Program-made: the position numbers and the translations under genes
In this document: in pieces, positions 36,248-44,843 of the stretch
Layout of the letters: each line of letters opens with the position of its first letter
Numbering within the stretch: position 1 is the stretch's first letter
DNA from: Mycolicibacterium monacense
GTDB lineage: Bacteria; Actinomycetota; Actinomycetes; Mycobacteriales; Mycobacteriaceae
Assembly: GCF_010731575.1 (NCBI RefSeq)
Contig: NZ_AP022617.1
Location: 248,001-312,000, forward strand
DNA length: 64,000 nucleotides
Reading direction: 5' to 3'
Notes under the pieces: generated by a model
Told to the model about the DNA's origin: nothing
The model's database searches: none
The model's input: the letters and a program-made list of their open reading frames with translations, nothing else

Positions 36248-36265
36248 ACTAGAACGCGTTCTAGT
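36248..36265. promoter_or_regulatory. Perfect KstR-type palindrome before DUF3556 gene
   Basis: ACTAGAACGCGTTCTAGT is an 18-bp perfect palindrome whose core fits TnnAACnnGTTnnA. It ends 8 bp before the ATG at 36274, so either the message is leaderless or RNA polymerase starts inside the site. It is the best-formed of the three boxes in the window. Confidence 0.8.
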
Positions 36266-36273
36266 CTTTGGGC

Positions 36274-38052
36274 ATGGGATTTCTCAAGCCCGACATGCCC
36301 GTCGTCGACTTCGCCGAGTGGAGCAAGGGCACGCGCTCGGAGAAGATCCGGCCGATGGCCCGGCACTGGGCCGAGGTCGGGTTCGGCACCCCCGTGGTGA
36401 TGCACCTGTTCTACGTGGTGAAGATCCTGCTCTACATCCTCGGCGGCTGGCTGTTCGCACTGGCGACCCACGGTGTCGACGGTTTCACCGACGTGGCGCA
36501 GTGGTGGACCGAACCGATCGTGTTCCAGAAGGTCGTGCTGTACACGATGTTGTTCGAGGTGGTCGGCCTCGGCTGTGGATTCGGACCGCTCAACAACCGG
36601 TTCTTCCCGCCGATGGGATCGATCCTGTACTGGCTGCGCCCGGGCACCATCCGCCTGCCGCCCTGGCCTGACCGGGTGCCCTTGACGAAGGGCGACACCC
36701 GCACGCCCTTCGATGCCGCGTTGTACGGGGCGCTGCTCGTGGTGCTGTTGGTCGCGCTGTTCTCCGACGGCACGGGTCCGGTGCCGGCGCTCGGCACCGA
36801 GATCGGCGTCCTGCCGCTGTGGCAGATCTGGACCATCCTGGGACTGCTGGCGGTGCTCGGCCTGCGCGACAAGGTGATCTTCCTGGCCGCCCGCGGCGAG
36901 GTCTACGGCTCGTTCACCGTGGCTTTCCTCTTCGTCGGCTACGGCGTCGACATGCTCCTGGCGGCGAAACTCGTCTGCGTCGCGATCTGGATGGGTGCGG
37001 CGACCTCGAAGCTCAACAAGCACTTTCCGTTCGTGATCTCGACGATGATGTCGAACAATCCGCTGATCCGGACGAAGTCGCTCAAGCGCAGGTTCTTCGA
37101 GAAGTTCCCCGACGACCTGCGACCGGGCCGGGTCTCGAGGGTCATCGCCCACTTCAGCACCGCGATCGAGATGTTGGTGCCTTTGGTGCTGCTGTTCTCC
37201 CATGGCGGCTGGCCGACGGCGATCGCCGCCTTCGTCATGTTGGTCTTCCACTTCGGCATCCTGTCGGCGATCCCGATGGGGGTCCCACTGGAGTGGAACG
37301 TCTTCATGATGTTCTGCGTCATCACGCTCTTCGTCGGCCACGCCGATCTCGGTCTGGCCGAGCTGAGCACACCGCTGCCGGTGGTGCTGTTCGCCGTTCT
37401 GGCGCTCACCGTGGCGCTCGGAAACCTGTTCCCGCGCAAGATCTCCTTCCTGCCCGGTATGCGGTACTACGCCGGCAACTGGGACACCACGTGGTGGTGC
37501 ATCAAACCGTCGGCGAACGAGAAGATCGAGCGCGGACTCGTGGCGATCGCGAGCATGCCCGCCTCCCAGCTCGAGAAGGTCTACGGCAGCCCGGAACAGG
37601 CGATGATCTATCTGTACAAGGGATATGCGTTCCGCGGCTTCAACTCTCACGGCAAGGCGTTGTTGACGCTGGTGCACAACGCGCTCGCCGGCCGCAACGA
37701 GGACGACTACGTCATCACCGAGGGTGAACGGTTGTGCAGCACCGCCGTCGGCTGGAACTTCGGCGACGGCCACATGCACAACGAGCAGTTGATCGCGGCG
37801 ATGCAGCGGCGCTGTCAGTTCGAACCGGGTGAGGTGCGTGTCATCCTCCTCGACGCGCAACCCATTCACCGGCAGCGACAGGAGTACCGGTTGGTCGACG
37901 CCGCCCCCGGCGAATTCGAGCGCGGCTACGTGAACGTGTCCGACATGGTGACCGGACAGCCGTGGACCGACGACATCCCGGTGCACGTGACGTGGCGGCG
38001 GGACGGCGACGATGCGCCGAGACTGCGGTCAGATCGCGAATCGGCGCAATGA
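36274..38052 (+). CDS. DUF3556 multi-pass membrane protein, KstR-type control
   Basis: Protein of 592 residues. The N-terminal about 390 residues carry some ten hydrophobic helices with conserved polar loops (GFGPLNNRF, SFTVAFLFVGYGVD, SIMSNNP-like region, FHFGILSAIPMGVPLEWN). The last about 190 residues are soluble. It belongs to DUF3556, resembling HTTM-type (gamma-carboxylase-like) membrane proteins; function is unknown. A TTG two codons upstream is possible but ATG at 36274 is preferred. The perfect KstR-type box links it to sterol catabolism, perhaps as a transporter or membrane enzyme for sterol-derived compounds. Confidence 0.85.
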   Translation: MGFLKPDMPVVDFAEWSKGTRSEKIRPMARHWAEVGFGTPVVMHLFYVVKILLYILGGWLFALATHGVDGFTDVAQWWTEPIVFQKVVLYTMLFEVVGLGCGFGPLNNRFFPPMGSILYWLRPGTIRLPPWPDRVPLTKGDTRTPFDAALYGALLVVLLVALFSDGTGPVPALGTEIGVLPLWQIWTILGLLAVLGLRDKVIFLAARGEVYGSFTVAFLFVGYGVDMLLAAKLVCVAIWMGAATSKLNKHFPFVISTMMSNNPLIRTKSLKRRFFEKFPDDLRPGRVSRVIAHFSTAIEMLVPLVLLFSHGGWPTAIAAFVMLVFHFGILSAIPMGVPLEWNVFMMFCVITLFVGHADLGLAELSTPLPVVLFAVLALTVALGNLFPRKISFLPGMRYYAGNWDTTWWCIKPSANEKIERGLVAIASMPASQLEKVYGSPEQAMIYLYKGYAFRGFNSHGKALLTLVHNALAGRNEDDYVITEGERLCSTAVGWNFGDGHMHNEQLIAAMQRRCQFEPGEVRVILLDAQPIHRQRQEYRLVDAAPGEFERGYVNVSDMVTGQPWTDDIPVHVTWRRDGDDAPRLRSDRESAQ

Positions 38053-38081
38053 CGTGATCTCCCAGCAGTTTCGGCGAGCCG

Positions 38082-38867
38082 CTAGCCCATGACGTCGCGG
38101 ACCTTGACATCCTCCAGGCCCTGAAGCAGCAGTGCGCGTGCGGTGTCGAGGTGTTTACGCCAGTGCGCCTCGGCCGCGGCGCCGTCCCCGGACCGCATCA
38201 ACTGCAGCAGCCGGCGGTAGGAGCGCATCAGCTTCTCGTAGTCGGCCTTCGACGGCGGATTGCTCTCCTTCATCGCGAACGCGGTGTGGCGCACCGTGAT
38301 CTCGTGCAGCATGCCCGCCATGATGGTCAGCGTGGCGTTGCCCGAGAGTTCGACCATGCGGCGGTGGAAGTCGCCGGTCGTCTCGGCGAGCCGGCCCGAC
38401 TGCCAGCTGTGCGCGACCTGTTCGTCGAGGGTCTGCTCGAGTTCGTCGAAGGCGGCGGTGTCGCCGGATTCGGTGAGCAGCCGCACCGCCATCGGCTCGA
38501 TGCCGGAGCGGGCGGTCATCACGTCGGCGATCGTCGCGCCGGACAGTTCCAGCAGCAGACCCGCCGGGCGGGCGACGATCTCCGGACCGGGCACCCGCAC
38601 GCGGGCGCCGGTGCGCGAACCGCGGCGCACCTCGACGAGGCGCTCGGATTCGAGGACCCGCACGGCCTCGCGCAGTGTCGGCCTGCTGACGCCGAAGTGG
38701 GCCATCAGCTCGGCTTCGTTGGGCAGGAAGTCGCCCTCTTTGAGCTTGCCGTCGACCACCATGCGGCGCAGGGTGCCGGCGACCAGTTCCGCGGTCTTGG
38801 GGGAGCGGACAGCGGTCGTCGAAGGGCTCGCCCCGATCATGGGGGCCAGCGGTGTCGTTCGAGCCAC
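38082..38867 (-). CDS. FadR-type GntR regulator (FCD domain)
   Basis: GntR-family repressor (261 residues): wHTH about 22-90 (FLPNEAELMAHFGVSRPTLREAVRVLE) and a C-terminal all-helical FCD effector domain (about 110-240) with His residues (FHRRM, HTAF, HWRKHL) that normally hold a metal ion. Acyl-CoAs or small carboxylates are usual ligands. It is divergent from the thiolase operon, with repeated operator-like sequences between, so it probably controls that operon. A second ATG ten codons downstream could also serve as start. Confidence 0.88.
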   Translation of the reverse strand: MARTTPLAPMIGASPSTTAVRSPKTAELVAGTLRRMVVDGKLKEGDFLPNEAELMAHFGVSRPTLREAVRVLESERLVEVRRGSRTGARVRVPGPEIVARPAGLLLELSGATIADVMTARSGIEPMAVRLLTESGDTAAFDELEQTLDEQVAHSWQSGRLAETTGDFHRRMVELSGNATLTIMAGMLHEITVRHTAFAMKESNPPSKADYEKLMRSYRRLLQLMRSGDGAAAEAHWRKHLDTARALLLQGLEDVKVRDVMG

Positions 38868-38917
38868 CTGATCTCCCGGGTCCGCGCCACGCCGGCCGAC
38901 GGCCAGCTGTACAACTC

Positions 38918-38987
38918 AGTAAACCATCTGAGGGGGGTCCACAGCCGGAGGCTGACCCCACCAACCAGTAGGTTGACCTAGTAAACC
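38918..38987. promoter_or_regulatory. Possible FadR-type operator repeats
   Basis: AGTAAACC occurs twice (38918-38925 and 38980-38987), 62 bp apart, in the divergent gap between the regulator and the thiolase operon. Beside the second copy is TAGGTTGACCTA (38969-38980), with 5-bp inverted arms. This is a plausible but unproven operator pair. Confidence 0.4.
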
Positions 38988-39048
38988 TTGTCCTCTACCG
39001 TCGTGTCCAAGTGTGTGGAGCGGTATCCGACTTCGAAGGAGAAGTGTC

Positions 39049-40206
39049 ATGGCTGAAGCCGTCATCGTCGAGGCTGTACGGTCGCCCGTCGGCAAGCGCA
39101 ACGGCGGTCTGTCGGGGGTGCACCCGGCCGAACTGTCCGCTCAGGTGCTCAACGGCCTGGTGGAGCGCGCCGGGGTGGACCCCGCGCTGGTCGACGATGT
39201 CATCTGGGGCTGCGTCATGCAGGCCGGTGAGCAGGCGCTCGACATCGCCCGCACCGCGGTGCTGTCCGCAGGCTGGCCCGAGACCGTCCCCGGTGTGACC
39301 GTGGACCGCCAGTGCGGTTCCAGCCAGCAGTCGCTGCACTTCGCCGTCGCCGGCGTGGTGGCGGGTCACTACGACGTGGTCGTCGCCGGCGGCGTCGAGT
39401 CGATGTCGCGGACCCCGATGGGTTCCTCGCTGGCCAACGGCGGAAACCCGTACGGCGAGTCGTTCAAGGCCCGCTACAGCCAGACCCCGAACCAGGGCGT
39501 CGGCGCCGAGATGATCGCCGAGCAGTGGGGCTTCAGCCGCACCGAGCTCGACGAGTTCTCCCTGCGTTCGCATGAGAAGGCCGCCGCCGCACAGGATTCC
39601 GGTGCCTTCAAGGACCAGATCGTCGGCATCGAGACCAAGGACGCGGACGGCAACGACACCGTCGTGCTCGAGGACGGCGGTATCCGCCGCGGCGGCACCG
39701 TCGAGTCGATGGCCAAGATCAAGCCCGCGTTCCGTGAGGACGGCGTGATCCACGCCGGCAACTCCAGCCAGATCTCCGACGGTTCGGCCGCGCTGCTGAT
39801 CATGTCGGCGGAGAAGGCCAAGGACCTCGGCCTCAAGCCATTGGCCAAGGTGCACACCGCGGTGCTCGCCGGCGCCGACCCGGTCATCATGCTGACCGCG
39901 CCGATCCCGGCCACCCAGAAGGCGCTGAAGAAGTCGGGTCTGAGCCTCGACCAGATCGGCGCGTTCGAGGTCAACGAGGCCTTCGCGCCGGTGCCGATGG
40001 CCTGGCTGAAGGACATCGGGGCCGACGAGTCCAAGCTCAACCCCAACGGAGGCGCGATCGCGCTCGGCCACCCGCTCGGTGGCTCCGGTGCGCGAATCCT
40101 GACGACGCTGCTGTACCACATGCGCGACAACAACATTCAGTACGGCCTGCAGACGATGTGCGAGGGCGGCGGCCAGGCCAACGCGACCATCCTCGAACTG
40201 CTGTGA
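39049..40206 (+). CDS. Acetyl-CoA acetyltransferase (thiolase)
   Basis: Thiolase (385 residues) with nucleophile C89 (DRQCGSSQQS), H341 (GHPLGGSG) and C371 (MCEGGGQAN). The DRQCGSSQQ form is shared with the mycobacterial FadA5/FadA6 group used in fatty acid and sterol side-chain oxidation; which one this is cannot be settled here. A GAAGGAGAA ribosome site sets the ATG. It is first gene of a thiolase-hydratase-dehydrogenase operon; the hydratase start overlaps its stop (GTGA). Confidence 0.94.
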   Translation: MAEAVIVEAVRSPVGKRNGGLSGVHPAELSAQVLNGLVERAGVDPALVDDVIWGCVMQAGEQALDIARTAVLSAGWPETVPGVTVDRQCGSSQQSLHFAVAGVVAGHYDVVVAGGVESMSRTPMGSSLANGGNPYGESFKARYSQTPNQGVGAEMIAEQWGFSRTELDEFSLRSHEKAAAAQDSGAFKDQIVGIETKDADGNDTVVLEDGGIRRGGTVESMAKIKPAFREDGVIHAGNSSQISDGSAALLIMSAEKAKDLGLKPLAKVHTAVLAGADPVIMLTAPIPATQKALKKSGLSLDQIGAFEVNEAFAPVPMAWLKDIGADESKLNPNGGAIALGHPLGGSGARILTTLLYHMRDNNIQYGLQTMCEGGGQANATILELL

Positions 40207-41003
40207 CCGAAACGGCAACCGCCCCCGGCGCTCTCACCGAGCGCCGGGGGAACGTGCTGATCATCACGATCAACCGCCCCGAGGCCCGCCACGCCGTCAA
40301 CGCGTCGGTGTCCATCGGCGTGGGCGACGCCCTGCAGGCCGCGCAGGAGGATCCGGAGATCCGGGCCGTCATCCTGACCGGCGCCGGAGACAAGTCCTTC
40401 TGTGCCGGAGCCGATCTCAAGGCGATCTCACGCGGTGAGAACCTGTTCCACCCCGAGCATTCGGAGTGGGGCTTCGCCGGGTACGTGCGGCACTTCATCG
40501 ACAAGCCGACGATCGCCGCGGTCAACGGCACAGCACTGGGCGGCGGCACCGAACTCGCGCTGGCCAGCGATCTGGTGGTGGCCGAGGAACGTGCGAAATT
40601 CGGTCTGCCCGAGGTGAAACGGGGCCTGATCGCCGGTGCCGGCGGCGTATTCCGCATCGTCGAGCAGCTCCCTCGCAAGGTCGCGCTCGAGCTGATCTAC
40701 ACCGGTGAGCCGATCAGTGCGGCCGATGCGCTGCGCTGGGGTCTGATCAACGATGTGGTGCCCGACGGCACCGTGGTGGACGCCGCGCTCAAACTCGCCG
40801 AGCGGATCACCTGCAACGCGCCGCTGGCCGTGCAGGCCAGCAAGCGGGTGTCCTATGGCGCCGTCGACGGTGTGGTCGGCAGCGACGAGCCGTTCTGGAA
40901 GCAGACGTTCAGCGAGTTCTCGACGCTGCTGAAGACCGAGGACGCCATGGAAGGACCGCTGGCATTCGCGCAGAAGCGCGAGCCGGTCTGGAAGGCGAAG
41001 TAA
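40203..41003 (+). CDS. Enoyl-CoA hydratase
   Basis: Crotonase-fold hydratase (266 residues, GTG start overlapping the thiolase stop). The oxyanion segment is SFCAGADLK. Both catalytic glutamates are present: E117 (GGGTELA) and E137 (PEVKRG), spaced 20 apart as in active hydratases. It hydrates trans-2-enoyl-CoA in beta-oxidation. It lies 31 bp before the acyl-CoA dehydrogenase of the same operon. Confidence 0.93.
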   Translation: MTETATAPGALTERRGNVLIITINRPEARHAVNASVSIGVGDALQAAQEDPEIRAVILTGAGDKSFCAGADLKAISRGENLFHPEHSEWGFAGYVRHFIDKPTIAAVNGTALGGGTELALASDLVVAEERAKFGLPEVKRGLIAGAGGVFRIVEQLPRKVALELIYTGEPISAADALRWGLINDVVPDGTVVDAALKLAERITCNAPLAVQASKRVSYGAVDGVVGSDEPFWKQTFSEFSTLLKTEDAMEGPLAFAQKREPVWKAK

Positions 41004-41034
41004 GCCAAGTACGACAAGACGTTAGGAACAGAAG

Positions 41035-42177
41035 ATGAAGCGAACGATCTACGAAGCGGAGCACGAAGCCTTCCGCCAGACCGTCAAGGATTACATCGAG
41101 CGTGAGCTCGTGCCCAACTCGGAGAAGTGGGAGACCGAGCGTCTGGTCGACCGGTCCGCGTACACCGCGGCCGGCAAGTACGGGCTCATCGGCTTCAACA
41201 TGCCCGAGGAGTTCGGCGGCGGTGGCTCGGATGACTTCCGGTTCAACGCGATCATCGACGAGGAGATCGCCAAGGCCGGTGTGCACGGTCCGGCGCTGAG
41301 CCTGCACAACGACGTCGTCGCCCCGTACTTCAACGAGCTGACCAACGACGAGCAGAAGCAGCGCTGGATGCCCGGCATCACCAGCGGCGAGCTGATCATC
41401 GCGATCGCGATGACCGAGCCCGGCGCCGGCAGCGACCTGGCGGGCATCCGCACCTCGGCGGTGCGCGACGGTGACGATTGGATCATCAACGGGTCCAAGA
41501 CGTTCATCTCCTCGGGCATCAACTGCGACCTGTGCGTCGTGGTTGCGCGCACCGATCCGGAAGCCGGCCACAAGGGCTTCACCCTGTTCGTGGTGGAGCG
41601 CGGCATGGAGGGCTTCACCCGGGGCCGCAAGCTCGACAAGATGGGCCTGCACAGCCAGGACACCTCCGAGCTGCACTTCGAGAACGTCCGGGTGCCCAAC
41701 GCCAACCTGCTCGGCAAGGAAGGTCGCGGCTTCTACCACCTGATGACCAACCTGCCTTCGGAGCGGCTGTCGATCGCCATCTCGGCGATCGCCGGTGCCC
41801 GCGCGGTGTTCGACGAGACGCTGCAGTACTGCAAGGACCGCAAGGCCTTCGGTCAGCCGATCGGCAGCTTCCAGCACAACCGTTTCCTGCTCGCCGAGAT
41901 GGAAACCGAGCTGGACGTCACCGAGAACTACATCGACCGCTGCCTGCAGGGCGTGGTCGACGGTGAGCTGACCGCCGTCGAGGCGGCCAAGGCCAAGTGG
42001 TGGGCGACCGAGACCGCCAAGAAGATCGTCGACAACTGCGTGCAGCTGCACGGCGGCTACGGCTACATGCTGGAGTACCGCGTGGCACGCGCCTACGTCG
42101 ACGGCCGCATCCAGACGATCTTCGGTGGCACCACCGAGATCATGAAGGAGATCATCGGCCGCGACCTGGGCGTCTGA
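41035..42177 (+). CDS. Acyl-CoA dehydrogenase, LCAD-like
   Basis: FAD-dependent acyl-CoA dehydrogenase (380 residues) with AMTEPGAGSD and ISSG flavin motifs, and a C-terminal IFGGTTEIMKEIIGRDL. The usual medium-chain catalytic Glu position is Gly (FGGT). The base is instead E261 in FDETLQY, the arrangement of long-chain and isovaleryl-type enzymes. It performs the first step of the beta-oxidation cycle completed by the upstream hydratase and thiolase. A strong terminator follows 16 bp after the stop. Confidence 0.94.
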   Translation: MKRTIYEAEHEAFRQTVKDYIERELVPNSEKWETERLVDRSAYTAAGKYGLIGFNMPEEFGGGGSDDFRFNAIIDEEIAKAGVHGPALSLHNDVVAPYFNELTNDEQKQRWMPGITSGELIIAIAMTEPGAGSDLAGIRTSAVRDGDDWIINGSKTFISSGINCDLCVVVARTDPEAGHKGFTLFVVERGMEGFTRGRKLDKMGLHSQDTSELHFENVRVPNANLLGKEGRGFYHLMTNLPSERLSIAISAIAGARAVFDETLQYCKDRKAFGQPIGSFQHNRFLLAEMETELDVTENYIDRCLQGVVDGELTAVEAAKAKWWATETAKKIVDNCVQLHGGYGYMLEYRVARAYVDGRIQTIFGGTTEIMKEIIGRDLGV

Positions 42178-42193
42178 CTCCGCCCAGCAGACA

Positions 42194-42231
42194 CAGAATC
42201 GCCCCTTTTCCTCGGAAAAGGGGCGATTCTG
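42194..42231. terminator. Strong bidirectional hairpin terminator
   Basis: Perfect 18-bp arms (42194-42211 and 42214-42231) with a 2-nt spacer, containing CCCCTTTTCC/GGAAAAGGGG, between the acyl-CoA dehydrogenase and the convergent fasciclin gene. A second short hairpin, CCCGC-TT-GCGGG, follows at 42244-42255. Confidence 0.85.
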
Positions 42232-42273
42232 TACGGGGCGCCTCCCGCTTGCGGGGGACTGCTGGGCTGTAAC

Positions 42274-43017
42274 TCAGCCGATCGGCGCGTCCGCGGCGGG
42301 GATGTCGGCCGCCGCGGCCGGGGTCTGCTCGGCCGGCAGCGGGGTGGGCTCCGTCGTCGGCGTGCTCTCCGTCGACGAGGTGGTCGCCGTCGTCGAGGTG
42401 CCGGACGGGCTGACCGCATCCGGCGCGGCCGCCGGGTCGAGCACGGTGTCGATCAGGTAGATGCGGGCGTTCTGGGCCGCGATGCCGCCGCAGATCACCT
42501 TGGCGGTGTCGTTGACCTTGATGTCGCCGTTGGTGCCCACGACCTTGATGTCGGCGCCCTGCTGGGTGGCGCGCTGACCCTTCACGTCGGCCGGGCCGAG
42601 CAGGCCGAGGAACACGTGGTAGTAGTCCAGGTCGGTCAACGCGGCCGGGTTGGACTTGAGCGCCTCGAGCTGCTCCGGCGGGAGCTTCGCGAACGCCTCG
42701 TCGGTCGGGGCGAACACGACGTACGGCCCGTTGTCGAGCACCGAGGCGACGTTCACGGCGGGGTTGAGCCCACCGGAGACCGCGGCGCTGAAGGTGCTGA
42801 TGTCCGGGATCTGGGCGAGCACCTGGCTGACCGGCTGGTTGACGAAGGTCTTCCAGTTCGGTACCTCGGCGCGGAAGGGATCACAGTCGCCCTCGAGGTT
42901 GGGCAGCGGGGTTTCCACCGTCGCCGGCTCGGCGTTGGCGGTGACCGAAAGGGGCAGCGACACGGCGATGGCGGCGATGCCCACGGCTGCGCCCAGGGTC
43001 CTGGTACGGGTCTTCAC
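42274..43017 (-). CDS. Secreted fasciclin (FAS1) domain protein
   Basis: Exported protein of 247 residues with a Sec signal peptide (about 1-29, ending TANA). One FAS1 domain follows (about 60-200; VFAPTDEAFAKLP and VICGGIAAQNARIYLIDTVL motifs), then a Thr/Ser/Pro/Ala-rich tail. It is related to MPT70/MPT83, but without a lipobox, so secreted rather than anchored. Adhesion-type surface roles are usual. The 207-bp gap upstream (43018-43225) shows several short GC-rich inverted repeats but no riboswitch I can identify. Confidence 0.9.
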   Translation of the reverse strand: MKTRTRTLGAAVGIAAIAVSLPLSVTANAEPATVETPLPNLEGDCDPFRAEVPNWKTFVNQPVSQVLAQIPDISTFSAAVSGGLNPAVNVASVLDNGPYVVFAPTDEAFAKLPPEQLEALKSNPAALTDLDYYHVFLGLLGPADVKGQRATQQGADIKVVGTNGDIKVNDTAKVICGGIAAQNARIYLIDTVLDPAAAPDAVSPSGTSTTATTSSTESTPTTEPTPLPAEQTPAAAADIPAADAPIG

Positions 43018-43225
43018 GATCGGCTCCTCAGCTCGTCAGGACGCCTGCCGATGGGCGGCGTCGGGCCGGCTACCTATGCGGCGCCGTCTCGGATCGTAAG
43101 GGCACGAATTGGTCACGGCCAACTCGGACCCTTGCCGCGGAGCCGTCGGAACGGCGGTGACCTGCGGTGATGAGGTTTGTAACGTTGGTTGTCTCACAGT
43201 TCCGTCCGCCCCCTACGATGACGCC

Positions 43226-43738
43226 ATGCCGGAACCGCTGATTGTCGCCGTGGGCGAGCACGCACCCGAACTGCACGACACCGCATGGGTGGCGCCGAAC
43301 GCCGCCGTGATCGGCCGGGTGAAACTGTCCGCCAAGGCCAGCGTCTGGTACGGCGCCACCCTGCGCGCCGAGGCCGAGCCCATCGAGATCGGCGCCGGCA
43401 GCAACATCCAGGACGGGGTCACCATGCACGTCGACCCGGGTTTCCCCGCCTCCGTCGGCGCCAACGTCAGCGTCGGGCACAACGCGGTGCTGCACGGATG
43501 CACGATCGAGGACGACTGCCTGATCGGCATGGGCGCCGTCGTCCTCAACGGAGCCCGCATCGGTCGCGGTTCGTTGGTCGCCGCCGGGGCGGTGGTCGCC
43601 CAGGGTGTCGAGGTTCCGCCCGGATCACTCGTCGCCGGCGTGCCGGGCAAGGTTCGGCGCGAACTCAGCGAGGCGGAGGTCGACGGCAACCGCACCAACG
43701 CCACGCTCTATCAGCACCTGGTGGACATGCACCGCTAA
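43226..43738 (+). CDS. Gamma-carbonic-anhydrase-like hexapeptide protein
   Basis: Left-handed beta-helix protein of 170 residues with the three zinc-binding histidines in correct spacing: H68 (VTMHVD), H85 and H90 (GHNAVLHG). The hexapeptide repeat pattern is clear throughout, so the metal site of a gamma carbonic anhydrase trimer is intact; family members are YrdA/PaaY-like. Start at ATG 43226 by family length. The end overlaps the convergent aldo/keto reductase by 4 bp. Confidence 0.9.
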   Translation: MPEPLIVAVGEHAPELHDTAWVAPNAAVIGRVKLSAKASVWYGATLRAEAEPIEIGAGSNIQDGVTMHVDPGFPASVGANVSVGHNAVLHGCTIEDDCLIGMGAVVLNGARIGRGSLVAAGAVVAQGVEVPPGSLVAGVPGKVRRELSEAEVDGNRTNATLYQHLVDMHR

Positions 43739-44763
43739 CCCGCCACCGGCGGATCGAGCAGTGCGAAACCTTCCTGCCTGCGGTACGGGAAGTAGGGATA
43801 CGGCGCCTCCCGGGCGCTGACCGCGTCCAGCCGGGCGATCTGCTCGTCGTCGAGTCGCCAGCCGACGGCGCCCAGGTTCTCGCGCAGCTGTTCCTCGTTG
43901 CGGGCTCCGATGATCACCGAGGCGACGGTCGGCCGCCGCAGGAGCCAGTTGAGCGCGATCTGCGCCACGGTGCGTCCGGTCTCCGCGGCGATGTCGTCGA
44001 GGGTGTCGACGACGGAGTAGAGGCGATCCTCGTCGACGGGCGGACCCGCGTCAGCGGTCGCGTGCAGGCGGCTGCGCTCGGGCAGCGGTCGTCCGCGCCG
44101 GATCCGGCCGGTGAGCCGTCCCCAGCCCAGCGGACTCCACACCAGCGCGCCGACGCCCTCGGCAAGGCCCAGCGGCATGAGTTCCCATTCGTAATCCCGC
44201 CCGACGAGCGAGTAGTAGACCTGATGGGCGATGTGGCGGGTGCGGTGCGCGCCGTCGGCGACCGCCAGCGATTTCATCAGCTGCCATCCGGAGAAGTTCG
44301 ACACGCCGGTGTAGCGCACCTTGCCCTGCGTGACCAGCGTGTCGAGGGTCGCCACGACTTCCTCGATCGGCGTCCCCGCGTCGTAGCCGTGCAGTTGGAA
44401 CAGGTCGATGCGATCGGTCCGCAACCGCCGCAGCGCATCCTCGACCGCACGCAGCAACCGGGCGCGTGAGGTGCCCCACCCGGTCGAGGTGGGCAGCGCG
44501 GCCTTGGTGGAGATGAGCACCCGGTCGCGCCGGCCGCGTAGGGCTTCGCCGAGCACCTCCTCCGAGGCGCCGTCGGAGTACACGTCCGCGGTGTCGAACA
44601 GCGTGACACCGGCCTCCAGGCAGATGTCCACGATGCGACGCGCGCCCTCGACGCCGGTATCGCCCCAGGCGCCGAAGAAGTCGCCGACCCCGCCGAATGT
44701 CGCTGCGCCGAAACTGATCTCCGACACCGTCAGACCCGATTCGCCAACCCGTCGATACTCCAT
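43735..44763 (-). CDS. Aldo/keto reductase
   Basis: NADP-dependent aldo/keto reductase (342 residues) with the full catalytic tetrad D57, Y62, K87 and H125, and GVSNFSGWQ. It resembles the YajO/PhdYeVhi-type (AKR family 9/11) enzymes of broad substrate range. It is divergent from the TetR gene with 80 bp between the starts carrying palindromes, so it may be a target of that regulator. Confidence 0.9.
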   Translation of the reverse strand: MEYRRVGESGLTVSEISFGAATFGGVGDFFGAWGDTGVEGARRIVDICLEAGVTLFDTADVYSDGASEEVLGEALRGRRDRVLISTKAALPTSTGWGTSRARLLRAVEDALRRLRTDRIDLFQLHGYDAGTPIEEVVATLDTLVTQGKVRYTGVSNFSGWQLMKSLAVADGAHRTRHIAHQVYYSLVGRDYEWELMPLGLAEGVGALVWSPLGWGRLTGRIRRGRPLPERSRLHATADAGPPVDEDRLYSVVDTLDDIAAETGRTVAQIALNWLLRRPTVASVIIGARNEEQLRENLGAVGWRLDDEQIARLDAVSAREAPYPYFPYRRQEGFALLDPPVAG

Positions 44764-44815
44764 GAATCCTCCTTAATGAAACGATTGTCTCGATAGAGCC
44801 GCAACGAGTCTTGAT

Positions 44816-44829
44816 GGGAATCCATTCCC
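44816..44829. promoter_or_regulatory. Palindrome in AKR/TetR intergenic region
   Basis: GGGAATCCATTCCC, 6-bp perfect arms with a 2-bp spacer, 14 bp before the TetR start. A second, imperfect palindrome GAAAC-N4-GTCTC lies nearby (about 44778-44791). Both are plausible operators for the divergent TetR protein. Confidence 0.45.
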
Positions 44830-44843
44830 GTTAGGGTGGTGGG

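Noticed and set aside
35398..37986. 862-codon open frame antisense to DoxX and DUF3556 genes
   Set aside because: No recognisable domain; it is made of His/Arg/Asp/Gln-rich shadow sequence opposite genes with clear family features.
39049..40206. Assigning the thiolase as FadA5
   Set aside because: It shares DRQCGSSQQ with FadA5 but differs widely elsewhere and lies outside the cholesterol cluster; only thiolase can be claimed.
43018..43225. Possible c-di-AMP or other riboswitch before the fasciclin gene
   Set aside because: GC-rich inverted repeats are present but I could not match the conserved core of any riboswitch class by eye.
44764..44815. KstR-like site before the aldo/keto reductase (GAAACGATTGTCTC)
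   Set aside because: The second half-site lacks GTT at the required spacing; it fits a generic TetR operator better.
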